NCBI GenBank assembly: GCA_026545765.1
Contig: CM048841.1
Location: 6,359,145-6,423,144, forward strand
DNA: 64,000 nucleotides
Source of the DNA: Plantago major
Lineage: Eukaryota; Streptophyta; Magnoliopsida; Lamiales; Plantaginaceae
Reading direction: 5' to 3'
A program made the translations under genes and the position numbers. Shown piece by piece: positions 31,410 through 43,218 of the stretch (position 1 is its first letter; each line of letters begins with the position of its first letter). The notes below the pieces were generated by a model. The model saw only the letters and a list, made by a program, of their open reading frames with translations, did no database searches and was not told the origin of the DNA.

Positions 31410-32596
31410 CTACCCCCGCCGCTCGGACGAACTAGGTTGAGACTGAGAGGGGCCGCCCGTATCCTTCTCCGGAGGCGCTTGACCTTGCTGTTGGGCTATC
31501 CTCCGTGCTCTCCGAGCCTCAACCTTTTTCAGGAAGGCCAGATACTCCTCCATCAGGTCGAGGTCGCGATCAAAGCCTTGGACAGGCCCGGGCAAAGTCA
31601 GCCAGTCTCGGTTGTGCTCCAAGTGGTCCTCCAAAGGAACGAAAACACTAAACATGAGCACCCGAGGGACGAAGGATGGGAGATACGGACCGCCGTGGTT
31701 GTACTTCTTGCCCTCCGACTCGTCGCAAACCAGCTCCACAAATTCACATTTGAGCAAATCTTCGTCCAAAACACCCTCCGGAGCGAAGTCCGAGCCATCT
31801 CCATTTTTAAAGGCGGATACCCCCTCAGCCTCCAAGTTACAATCATCAGGTATCCAACCCTTCCTCCAGCACTGCTCCACAGCTGCATCAAACCCATCTT
31901 GACGGGCCTCATCATACTTTGACTCGAGCAAGAACTTGTAGGAGTCCGAATCAAGGAAATCTTGGACAGCCCTTGTCCGGACTCCCCGAAGCTCTTTCAG
32001 CATCTTATCCTTGAAAGTCCGAGAGACGGCGACGAACTCGTCCAAACTATCTTGGTGCACTTTCAAATCAGCCTCCAAAGATCGAATGGCACTCTTCATC
32101 TTGGCCGTCTCCGACTCGGCCTCTTGTTTCGCAGCTATGGCCTTCTTCAGGCGCTCCGAAGTGCTGTGCAACCGGGACGCTTCAATCGCCCGGGCAGCCT
32201 CAGCCTTGGCTAGATCTTCTTCCAGGGTAGCCCTCCGAGCAGCCACCAAGGAGCATGCTTCAACAGCAGCAGCAAGCTGAAAACAAAAACGGAACATCGG
32301 AAGCGTTAGATACCTCCGAATCACAGAAAGATGTGAAACCGACGGAAAGCTTAAACTCACTGCTTGGAAGGCGATTAACTCAAGCAAAGAACCAACCGAG
32401 CAACTTCAAAGATCCGACTCAAATGAGCTCGCCCACCACCTTTCCTTTGCCCTTCTTGGCGGGAGGATTCGAACCTCCGGAGGAGCGCTTTTTTGGAGCT
32501 GCAGAGCTCGATCCGCTTGCGGGAGGATCTCGCGACACGGATCTCGGAGGCTTCTCCGAGCCCTTAGTTCCGACCACCTTACCCTTGTCCGGAGAA
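31410..32596 (-). pseudogene. Antisense ORF of Tat element 2, exons 2-3, truncated
   Basis: The last exon runs from about 32279 (after TTTTCAG) to the stop at 31410. It begins LAAAVEACSLVAARRATLEED, a coiled coil, followed by FLLESKYDEARQDGFDAAVEQ and HGGPYLPSFVP, which align with FFMADKADALRLDGFSSAIG and NNGGPFLPKCVP of the gypsy 1 antisense ORF. An upstream exon (32590-32405) is Lys/Ser/Gly-rich with APKKRSSGG and AKKGKGK, possible nuclear signals. The conserved N-terminal PF04195-like exon is missing, because the sequence ends at the copia junction near 32597. The last exon is open for about 290 residues, unlike gypsy 1. Confidence 0.8.
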
Positions 32597-33534
32597 TGAA
32601 AATTCTCACAAACTAGCCTTGGATGAACTTAATAAGAAAATGATGAAGCTGCTTTCTGAGAATGAAGAACCCAGAAAGAAAGAGCTATCCTTCCAATCTT
32701 ATGCAAAAGCTAGTGACACTCTCACTGAGGTTCAATCCTATCTGAGAGATCCCTCTGAGAAAGGTGGACTTGGACTTGATGAATAATCGAGTAATTCATC
32801 TCCTCTGAAGAAGAGTGATGAAAGGTTGACCTTTGTAAAAAATCAACAAAATGGTTCTTCAACCACCTATAGCATTGGTCAGAAAGCTAGGGTAGTTGAC
32901 AAAGGAAAAGGAGTAGCAACTCAGCCTTTGAAAGAACAACAAGTTCACAAGAAACATGTGGATAAGGTTTCTGAAAAGAAACACAACCCTCAGACATGCA
33001 ACCATCCACATTGCTATATTACTAGGAAAGGAAGAATTGCTGGAATAGGCAAATTCTCAACTGTACCATTTTATGAAAATAAAGATGGTGCAGAAACTAG
33101 TAAGGCTTCTGAAGAGTGCATCTGTAAAGCCAAAGGTGTTCGAAATGGCATCGCTATCGTGCTATTGGAAAAGTTCTTCTACAACAATATAAGGACAAGA
33201 ACAATGGCGCAAGGTCGATATTGCACGTAGTAATAGATGTAAGTGGAAGAAATCTCAAGCCATCGAAAACCAATGCCGAGCTAGAAGGAATCGCCGAAAG
33301 GCTAAGTTTGTGAAAAGCAACCCGTAAACCTGTGGTCCGTAAAGCACCAAAAGGAACACCTAGAAACACCCCAAGAAGGAAGATTGAGATCAAAATTACT
33401 GATTTTATCATCTCCTTCGATCAAGTTAGACAAAACAAACTCCCAAGAAATTCACTACAATGTGGATTCCTACCGAAGAATGTTTAGTCTAAATGGTTCT
33501 ATCTCAAGCAAGAACCTAACTCCTGCTTTGTTTT
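32597..33534 (+). pseudogene. Copia 1 gag C-terminal remnant
   Basis: The segment matches copia 2 at 61230-62160: both have the block SYxKAxDTLTEV followed by LRDPSEKGGLGLD, then the QQNGSSTTYNIGQKA-type block. It is interrupted by stops (TAA at 32784, TAG in 33228-33231) and frameshifts. The upstream gag core and the CCHC knuckle seen in copia 2 are missing. Confidence 0.78.
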
Positions 33535-34860
33535 GTGCGTAACGCCTCTTGCACTAAGGCTCAATGGCTATTTGATAGTGGATGCGAAAGCACATGACAG
33601 AGACAAAGCAACCGTCAACTACAAAGCTTGCAACAATGGACCATACATCGACTTTGGAGGAGAATTAAATCCCTCTTTGGGATTTGGCAACGCTGTTAGG
33701 ATCATTAACAATCATGACGTATTACATGTTAAGGGTTTGAAATATAATCTATTTAGCAGGTTTTGCGACAAGGGATTTCTTGTGAAATTCAAAGCAAAGT
33801 ATTGCAAACTTATTGACAATGAGTCAAAGCAGTCTTGGTTGCTCGGCGGAAAGGAAGTCTTTATGTTGCCGATTGGGCATCTCGCCACAATCAAGAATGT
33901 CTCATGGTGAGTCAATCAGGTCACACAGAAGAGCACTGGTTATGGCACAAAAGAATGAGTCACTTGAATTTCAAAACTCTGAACAAACTTGCCAAGAAAG
34001 AGTTAGCGGTTGGCCTTCCGAAAATATCTTTCAGAAAGGATGGTATCTGTTCTGCCTGTCAGATGGGGAAACAATCCAAAATCTCTTTCAAGTCCAAAAC
34101 CAGACACTCTAGTGTTAGACCACTGCAACTATTACATGGATCTTTTTGAATCATCTGTAACTAGTTATGCAGGAAAGAAGTATGGTCTTGTTGTTGTAGA
34201 TGACTTCTCAAAATTCACTTGGGTTGTCTTTCTGAAGCACAAATCTGATGCAAGGGTGGAGATACCAAACTTGCTGAATAAGCTTGAAGTCATGAAAAAA
34301 TGACAAGGTATCTGCAATCAGAACAGACCATGGTACTGAATTTGTCAACCAGTACATAAAGGAATTTTGTACCAGCAAATTTATACAACACCAACTTTCC
34401 TCTGTAAGAACACCACAACAAAATGGTGTTGCAGAAAGGAAAAATAGAACACTTAAAGAAGCAGCAAGGACAATGCTAGCTGACACTGAGATAAGTGAAG
34501 TTTATTGGGTTGAAGCTGTAAACATAGCATGCTACACTCAGAACAGATGTTTGATAAACAAACACCATGACAAGACCCCATATGAACTCTTGGTTGGTAG
34601 ACCCCCTAATATCAAACATCTAAAAGTATTTGGTTGTAGATGTTTTGTTCTTAACAATGGAAAGGAGTATCTAAGAACATTTCAACCAAAGGCAGATGAA
34701 GGAGTGTTTCTTGGTTATTCTATGAATAGCAAAGATACAGAGTTTACAACAAGAGAACAAAGAAGATTGAAGAATCAGTTCATGTTGTATTCTATGAAGG
34801 AAGCAAGAAAACACCCCTTGCTGATGACCTCTCAGAAAAGTTCAAGGAACTAATGATAAA
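33535..34860 (+). pseudogene. Copia 1 protease and integrase, multiply frameshifted
   Basis: The protease site reads FDSGC near 33570, but the frame shifts within the next 10 codons. GAG-pre-integrase (HKRMSHLNFKTLNKLAKKE) lies near 33940-34010, and the integrase core near 34130-34470 (DLFESSVTSYAGKKYGL, then the TPQQNGVAERKNRTLKEAA stretch). A one-base insertion after EVMKK (34303) breaks it. WVEAVNIACYTQNRCL and KTPYELLVGRPPNIKHLKV follow to 34853. Compared with copia 2, the same landmarks occur in the same order. Confidence 0.85.
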
Positions 34861-34989
34861 GGATTCTGAAAGGAACCTTCAGAAAGGAAAAACATCATTA
34901 TGGAAAGGGAGGATGACTTTGATGAAGAAAAGCATGAAATGCCTAGTAACAACCAGATGATTCTCAGACATGATGAAGAATTTCCTATG

Positions 34990-36718
34990 AGAATTGCAGA
35001 AATGGAATCATAGTGATTCACATTCAGATCACATAGATGTTGACCCTACTAGCCCTAAACCCATGATGAGATGGATCAAGGATCATTCTGCAAAAGATGT
35101 GATTGGACCAATCAATCAAGGTGTTAGGACTAGGAGAGCAATAGCTGAAAATGCTAATTCTCTCTTTGGATGTTTTATCTCAAACATTGAACCAAAAACT
35201 ATAGAAGAAGCATTAAGAGACCAAGACTGGATCTCTGCAATGCAAGAAGAGTTGGATTAGTTTGAAAGAAACAATGTCTGGAAACTAGTTCCATTTGTAG
35301 AAGGAATATATGTGATTGGAACTAAGTGGATTTTCAGAAACAAGATGAATGAATCTAGTGAAATAACCAGAAACAAAGCAAGATTGGTTGCCAAGGGATT
35401 CACCCAGACTGAAGGTTTAGATTTTGATGAGTCATATGCACCAGTTGCCAGATTGGATGCAATAAGACTCTTTCTGGCCTTTGCAGCTCACAAAGATTTT
35501 AAAGTTTATCAGTTGGATGTCAAAAGTGCATTCTTGAATGGTGAACTTGCTGAGGAAGTCTATGTTGAGCTACCACTTGGCTTTGAAGTTTCCTCAGAAA
35601 GTAGAATGGTCTATAAGCTACAGAAAGCTCTTTACGTACTGAAATAGGCTCCAAGAGCATGGTATGACACTTTCGCCAAATACCTTCTGGAAAGTGGTTT
35701 CAAGAAAGGTGAAGTTGATAAAACTTTGTTTACTTTAAATCATGATGGAAAACTACTCTTAGTTCAAGTATATGTTGATGACATTATATTTGGATCTAAG
35801 GACAAGCAACTTTGTGATGACTTTGCAAATCTCATGAAAAGTAAATTTGAGATGAGCATGATGGGAGAATTGAACTATTTCCTAGGATTGCAAGTCAAGC
35901 AACTCATCGATGGAATATTCATTAGTCAGACAAAGTATGCAAAAGACATGCTCACAAAGTTCAATCTTAAGCCTTCTGAAATGAATGCTAAGATACCTAT
36001 GAGCATAGGAACCAAGATGACCTATACTGAATCAGATAAGAGTGTTGATGAACACAAGTATAGGAAATTGATAGGTTCACTACTTTACCTTATCGCAAGG
36101 CACGATATTCAATATGCAATGGAGTGTGCTAGATTTCAAACAAATCCAATGCAATCACACTACAACACTGCTATGAAAGTATTAAAGTATGTGAAAGGTA
36201 CAGTAGATGTAGGGTTGTGGTATCCTAAAGAAAGTGGATTGCGTTTGGCTGGTTACTCAGATGCTGAATATGCTGGATCAATGCTTGATAGGAAAAGTAC
36301 CTCAGGAACTTGTCAGTTTCTGGGAACTAGACTTATCTCATGGTTTAGCAAGAAACAAAACTCGATTGCAACTTCTACCACAGAGGCTGAATATATTGCT
36401 GCTGGTTGTTGTGCAACACAAATTCTGTGGATTCAACAACAACTCAGAGACTATGGACTCAATGAAGAGAAAACTCCCATTTTCTGTGATAACACAAGTG
36501 CTATTGCAATCACACAGAACCCCAAGTTCCATGCCAGAACAAAGCACATTGATGTTAGACACCACTTCATCAGAGACCATGTTGAGAAAGGCAATATAGA
36601 GATACTCAAGATTGGCACAGAAGACCAACTTGCAGATATCTTCACTAAGCCCTTACAAGAAAGCCGGTTCTTGACTTTGAGACACAATCTTGGATTAATG
36701 GAGTTGCCTAAGGACTGA
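34990..36718 (+). pseudogene. Copia 1 reverse transcriptase and RNase H
   Basis: RT begins with the [13 protein letters not shown] block (35318) and has [21 protein letters not shown] and [21 protein letters not shown] at 35645-35647 stands where Gln is usual (LYVLKxAPRAW). The YVDD site is at 35770-35781. RNase H follows with GYSDAEYAGS, TEAEYIAA and FCDNTSAIAITQNPKFH, and ends LRHNLGLMELPKD with TGA at 36716-36718. A further TAG at 35258-35260 lies upstream. From 35726 on, the frame is fully open for 330 residues. Confidence 0.92.
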
Positions 36719-37637
36719 AAAATTGTCCTGAATCTCTAAAGTCTGAATAAGTGAGTAGGCCTCTGAGAACAGGTTCTCAGAAAGCCAAGTTGATAAGATG
36801 TGATGCAAAGGTTTCTCAGTAGCAACACTCAGAAAGGCAAAACATTTCTGGAATGGGTATCCAGAAAGGCAAAGGTTGGTACACACTTAATAAGTAAATA
36901 AGACTAGAACTTACTTACTTAGAGTGGGTCAAATATATTCAAACAACTGAAGCTTCTGACACTTGAATTCAGAAAGCTATTTAGTCATAAAGAGAAATGG
37001 ACACACAAAGCCCAAAAGGTATAAGTTCTGAAAGTCAAATATGTGCAATGTCTTGTATTTTTACCATTTTGATGATAAACAATATATAGATAAGGACTTG
37101 ACACTCAGAATGATAAGATTAAACGATTAAGTATTCCTACTCTTTACTAAAGAGACACAATGAATGTAGCATATTAAAAATCCATCAAGTCGGCACATTA
37201 CCATTTGTTGATTGATATCATTACAAGATATTCAATATAAGCCCTTGATGAATAAACGTTTGATCTCAACGATTGAGATTAAACCAAAGCAAGTAATGTC
37301 TGTTGATAAATGCAGACATGGCCCACTACGCATTTAATGAAGTACAAAGGACGTACCACGCCTATGCAGATGCAAAGACACGCATTCATATTCAGCTATA
37401 TGTATGTTGTATCCATGTACATTTTGTCTGCTATATATATAGGATTTGGGCAAAAGATAAACACTTTTACCAATTCCGAAATTTCAAACTCAGATCAAAA
37501 CAAAGAAATCTCTCAAGATTTCGCAAAACCCCTCCGCAAACTCAACTTCTTGTGCTTGGTCTTCGAAAAGATGACTAATCTCGATTAATTGTGCAAAATT
37601 CATCCGAAAAACACTCACTCAAAACTCTATATAAGAG
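36719..37637. promoter_or_regulatory. Spacer with likely internal promoter upstream of the Sirevirus extra gene
   Basis: This non-coding stretch ends in CTATATATATAGG (37431-37443), a strong TATA match, 195 bp before the ATG at 37638. The sequence in between looks like a plant 5' leader: A- and C-rich, with CTCAAGATTTCGC. The first half is dense in CAGAAAG words. Promoter function is inferred. Confidence 0.45.
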
Positions 37638-40600
37638 ATGGCACCCAAGAAGATGACCACCAAGAACCCTAAGGTCAGATTATCCGCTCCTCAAAAAGCA
37701 AGGAGGAAAGGAACTTAAGGTGTTGAATAAACGCCTTCTGGGAAAGTTTACCCCATCAGAATGGAACCCTAACCACAAAATGAATTGGAGAGCTTTTCTA
37801 GTGAAGAGATATGTACCAGCAGTTATACCTTCAAAACCAGAAAGGAAACTGATATTGGGAATGCTGAAGAATTCCCATATCTACAAGCTTCTATCTGCTG
37901 CACCCAGTGGACTATCCACACTGGATGTACTGGAGTTCTATAACAACTCCAAAATCTTCACAGAAGTTGTAAATGATGAAGAACAAAAATACATGCAGAC
38001 TGAAGTCCAAGGACAAGAAATTGTTCTAGACTGCAAGACTTTCTGCAAGATATTCCGATTGAAAAATCGAGGAATATTTGAAGACATCAACATCAAGGAC
38101 GCTTCCATGATTCAAGGAATCAAAGAGCTATTTGAAGCAATCCAGTTAGACAATGCAAAAGGTTGCCCAGGAGACTTTGTTCTGAAGGCCATCAGAACTA
38201 GTCATCTCCAGAAACACTGGAGTACTTTAGCTCTTATTCTGGTCCGTTGCTTTGATGGCAACAAAGGTGGAGTGGACCAGATAAGCATGGAGAGATGGAT
38301 GATCGATGATGCATCTTCTGAACAAGAAGCATGAAGGGCAGGAAACCCACTTCAATTGGGGGAAGTACGCCTTCAACAAATTCCTTGGACATATTGAGGA
38401 ATTTAAGCCCAAAATCATCAATGGCCTTGCTGAGCCAAAGGCCAATATGCACTTTGGTCTCAGAATCTGTTACATTCTGGAAACAATGGGAATCACTCTC
38501 AGAGAGAGGCAGGGAATCCCAGTCACCAACTCCCTTTTCAGACACGCTTTTGAAGAAAAGGAGAAACTTGTCACGAGAACGCACTCGTAAAGGCGTAAGA
38601 AGAAGAAATCAGACAAGAAGGTGAGGAGGTTTCTGAGCAAGCTCAAGCTAAACCTCCAGTTTCCAAGAGAAAGAGGACTCATAGCAAAAGAGCCTCCAAG
38701 CCCCTAAGCATACAAGAGGCGCAACCTTCTGGAGACAAGGTCTCAGAAGATGTTGGACGCTCAGAAAGGCAACTCCAGAATGCCCCAAGAATCCTGAACA
38801 AGAATGCTCCAGAACTCTCCAGAGATGATAGAAATATCATAGATGGGTCTGCACCAACACAGAATAGTGAATTTGAGGATGATGAAGTACTTGCAAAAGT
38901 ACTCAAAAGATTCAAGTATGAGACCCATGGAGGAGCATCAAGCTCAGCTCTTCAGAAAGACAAGAGCCCCTCTGCCCAGCAGGAAGAAGGTCTGGGTGAG
39001 GAAGATAGAATGATGGAAGATGTTGCCATTGCTTCCACATTCACAATGCCAGCACTTAATATTGCTGAAAAAAACCCTGTTCTTGAACAGGTTCCTCAAC
39101 CTTCTGAGAGAGCTCAACTCTCAGAAAGGGATCAAACTGAGATGGAGACTCAGAATGATACTACAGAGGAGAACAATAATGAGCACAGAGAGACTGTGGA
39201 ATCACCACAAGTCCAAGAGATCAATGATCAGCCTGACTCTATTCAGGTAACAAAGATAGTTTGTATATAACATGTCAACATAAATGAATGTTAACTTGTT
39301 ACTCATAAGTTGTATTTGTTACAGGCCAACTTGGAGACACACTTTCAGGGGGAAGAAAACCTGTCCACCCCCTTGAATCAAGAAGAGGTTCCTCCAACCT
39401 CAGAACATCAAGAAGAGCCTGTCCCACAGGTAGTAAAGTTATCTCTGAACAATAAATAACTAAAAATGCTCTTATCTTATTGTCTAATATTCTTAATGTC
39501 TCTTTTTAGGCTCCAACTGAGGAAGTAGTGGCGGTGGAACCAACACCCCAAAACCTAGAGATTCCAGAGGCTGAAAAGCTTTCTGAGGAAGTACTTACTG
39601 AGCCTTCTGCTGAGAAGGTAAGTAATCAGTAATAGTCTTCTTCAAGAATGCTCTAGAAAAACCACTACTAAATCCTTTATGTTTGTTCTTACAGGCTCAG
39701 TCAGAAGAACAATTGGATGGAGAAACAGTTGTGTTATCTCCTCCAAAGGAAACTAAAACTGCTGAACAAGCAGTATCTGCAGAAAAGGTTCCAGAAACCC
39801 CCAAGGTTTCTGAGAAAGATGCCATTGAGCTTCCTCACTTGGAAGTAAGAGAAGTCTCAGAAAGCATTTTTCCACTTATCTTTCATAATAGCTTTCTAAA
39901 CATATTTAATTTTAATTCTCAGGTTCTAGCAGAAAGAAAGGTTGATGAGGATCAGACTTCTCCTCAAAACAAGGTATCTGAGGCCTCTGTGCCTAAGCAA
40001 GCAGAAGTACAGGATAATGAGCCTAGTGTTTCTACACACTATGCTCAGAAAGCCTTCTTTCGCTTACAGATACTAACTCAAGTAGTTTGAGCAAAACTAA
40101 CTTGAACACTTTCTTTCAGGCTCAAAGTCTAGTGCCAGTTGATTTACTCAAGACCTTCCAGAAGCACACCTTAAAGAAACATCTCAAGTGCTTCAGATAA
40201 TGGCAGAAACTCAGAAAGACTGACCTTTCTGAATTAGCCAGAGTAATCGACGTCCCAGAGAAGAGAGCAATTGCCTTCAATCTTGAAGATTATATCCATG
40301 CATTGTTCCCAACAGAGTCCTACACATTTGCCACTCTGATGCATGAAGACTTCATTTATGAAGTAGCACAAAGACTTTTGGCAGATTTCAAGTCTGCGGA
40401 TGCTCAAACCCAAGAGCAGATGGTTACCCATCCTGCCTTGCCCAGCAAGCTCACAACCTACCCAACTGAACAAGAAGAAGTTAATGGGAGGATGTTTACA
40501 TTCCCAAATGTGATCAACCTGGTTTCAGAAGATGACGAGGAGATGGACGAAAATGATTATCAAGAACCTCCTTCTGAGCATCCAAACCAAGAAGCAAAGA

Positions 40601-42901
40601 AAAAGGATGATGATGATGATCAAAATGATGATCCCTAACCTGGACAAGGCGGGATTCAGAAAGCTAGCAATGGAAGTGGAGAAAAGGCTACTCCCTCAAA
40701 TGCTCAGAAAGCTCCATCATCATCACCTCCCAAGTCTCATCAAGATACCCAACATGCTGAACACAATGATGCCTTAGAAGAAATTTCAGCCGCTGAGTTT
40801 AGAATTGAACAACTCAGAAAGGTATTGGAAGAAGAGAGGATAATCAACATTGAGACTCAAGCTCTTGTTGATGAAAAGGAAGCCAAAATCAAGAAGCTCG
40901 AAGAAGCTAATGCCAAAGAATTGGCACTCCTAGATGAGCAAAGAAATTTGAAAAATGCCATTGTTGTCACAGCGCTGAGATAGATGCCATGGATGACAAT
41001 GATGATGAAGAGCATGATGCTGAGACTGCATCAGCAAGACCTTCTACATCTTCTCAGAAGGCCAGCACACTTGATGGAAAGCAGAAGAAGATTGTCAATT
41101 TGCCAACAATCCAAGAAAAGAATTATGATAGTGATGCTGAAACCCAAAACTTGATTATCAAGGTAAGATGAGAGACTTGTCACAAAGACAAGAGAGCCCT
41201 ACTTGCTCCTCATATATTCTCTGCACTAAGTAGTTCAAGAAGTAAGAGCACTGCAAGGAAAAGTTGTCTTTTAGAACTTAGAAAGACACTAGTTGCCCAA
41301 GACACGTATGCTAAAATCCGTCCCGGAAGAGATGAAGCTATCATTCGCTTACTCAACAGAGTAACCAAAGATAGCTCTTTCTCATAAAGACCTAGGGTTG
41401 GTCAGGATGAGGATTGTAACAATGCTAATGCAAGATTGAATGAAGCCATGTCATCCCGCAAGCCAACGCCATCCTAAGGCCGCTTGAAGAGCTCAACAGA
41501 AAGGAGCAGAACTGTTAGAACAACGAGCTGAAGAAGGAACTTCAAGAATTGGTTAGGGTGCACAACAATCTCCAGAAAAACTTTGAAACTCTCTCTGAAG
41601 CTTATGCTATCATGAGTCAGTCATTCATGACTTAGGGGGAAGAAGAGATGCCTCAGAAAGGTAGAGGAAGAAAAAGAAAACAATCAAATCCTCCCTCCTC
41701 AAGTCAACTTGTCATTAAGGACACCACCGAGACACCTTGTCAAGAAGTTGTTCCAAATCAACCAAATGTAAGGCTGAGAAGTATGATAACTAGGGGAACC
41801 AAGTCCCTTAGAATCTCAGAAGAGAAGAAGACTTCTGAAGAAGAAGAAAAGGAAGAAGGAGAAGTAAGAGGCCAAGAAAGCTGCAAGTCTCCAATTTTGG
41901 ACTTCAATGATGATGAGGATGATTCTGATGAACATCCACTTCACAAGAAAAGGAAACAAGCAACTACTTCACAACCTCCTCTGGCAGCAAAGCCCTTAGC
42001 AGCCAGAACCCCTTCTGCAAATACCAAGTCTATACAAGGAACATCCATCACCACAGCCCCAAGGCAGGAAGAAAGGGTTAGAGATCTCCTGACAGAAGGC
42101 CACCAAACAGAAAAGCAAGAAGGGATTTCCAGTTTGGCAGAATAAACAATGAAACACATCAAGAAAGGCCAACTGATGCCCACATTGAGTATATGAAGAC
42201 CAGTAATGAAGAATCTTCATATAGGTGCATTCTGGACAAGAGAGGGTATTGGATTCTGGAACTACAACACCTACTTGTCAATGATAAGTTTCCAACTCCC
42301 ATCCTCAACCAGATCCTGAAATGGAGAGAAGGCAAGCCAGAATTGCTAAAACCTGAGCACCTTCATGCCTGGCTAAACTTTGAAGTAGAAAAGAGGAATG
42401 AAGCCAGAAAGATGGACCTTTCTTTTGCCTGTCCTTACCCAAAACCTGATGATGTACACAAGGTAAGAAAACTGGATGGTAGCTACAGCAGGAAGAATAA
42501 ACTAGGTGTTTCAACCTATGAGTCATTCTATATGACATTGGATGAATACCTAGATGATATACATTATCTGGAAGAAATATATAAGTATTTCAACCTGTCT
42601 CAGCTGCAAGTAGACCATGCCTGGGTCTGGGGAAAGTACTTCTGGGTCAAACATTTTCTGCAGAAGAATCACAAGCTTGGCAAGAGTTACCATGAAATAT
42701 GTGACTTATCCAGAAAGACAGAGCTCTCTGTCAGAAGGATTCTTTATGATTATGTCCAAGAATGCAGAAAAGTGGATGATCATGTCAACTGATCCAGAAA
42801 GGGTGCTGAAGAACTTGAGGTATTTGAACCCAAGTTGCATTTCTGAAGACTTGAAGACTAGTAACATTAGAATACTCTCTTGGAGCTTGGACTCGTTCTA
42901 A
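37638..42901 (+). pseudogene. Extra (env-like position) gene of the Sirevirus-like element, spliced and broken
   Basis: The start is ATG at 37638 (MAPKKMTTKNPKVR). A frameshift near 37700 leads into LNKRLLGKFTPSEWN, with further shifts near 38320 and 38585. A Pro/Glu/Lys-rich part follows, with clean GT..AG introns at 39247-39324, 39430-39509, 39618-39694, 39845-39922 and 40082-40119. The exons between are 105, 108, 150 and 159 bp, all phase 0. Downstream are acidic and coiled-coil parts (IEQLRKVLEEERI) with stops, a KGRGRKRKQ basic segment at 41648, and a terminal domain (42193-42901; FPTPILNQILKWREGK). The 'env-like' label comes from position only: I see no signal peptide or transmembrane segment. 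Function unknown. Confidence 0.7.
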
Positions 42902-43218
42902 TTTACTTAGTATGTTTTGTTACTTTTTGTAATCTTGCTGATTGTTTCTAAAATTCTCTATATGTAAAAGTTGCATCTCTTTCTGTAAACTGTACCTATC
43001 TGAAGATCATACTCTCAGATACTTTTTAATAGATGACAACTTATCAGCAAAGATCACTTCTTGTGATTTGGTTGATGTTTACTTTCTGCACTTAATTCAA
43101 CTAAAATTGAAGATCTTTTGAAATGATTAAGTGGTGGATTGTTTTCTCTTCCAGGATTACAATTTTGTAATAGGACTTAAAAGATAGTCATGGATGACTG
43201 ATCAAAAAGGGGGAAATT
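42902..43218 (+). other. Copia 1 3' untranslated region and polypurine tract
   Basis: There is no coding sequence. The polypurine tract AAAAAGGGGGAAA is at 43204-43216, 2 bp before the LTR, and primes plus-strand synthesis in this class. Confidence 0.8.

Larger units (their letters stand above)
22067..32596 (+). mobile_element. Gypsy 2: Tat-lineage Ty3/gypsy element, 3' end deleted
   Basis: Order: 5' LTR 22067-23026, primer site, gag-pol 23078-29006, spacer, antisense ORF (32596 to 31410). The 3' LTR is absent, because the antisense ORF runs directly into copia gag at 32597. The 5' flank is GGTTC (22062-22066), but its partner duplication is lost. It belongs to the same LTR family as gypsy 1 and the solo LTR at 49337. 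It is inserted in the MULE in the same orientation. Confidence 0.92.

Noticed and set aside
37638..42901. True retroviral-type envelope protein in copia 1
   Set aside because: The position fits, but I see no signal peptide, cleavage site or transmembrane segment, so only 'extra gene' is supported.
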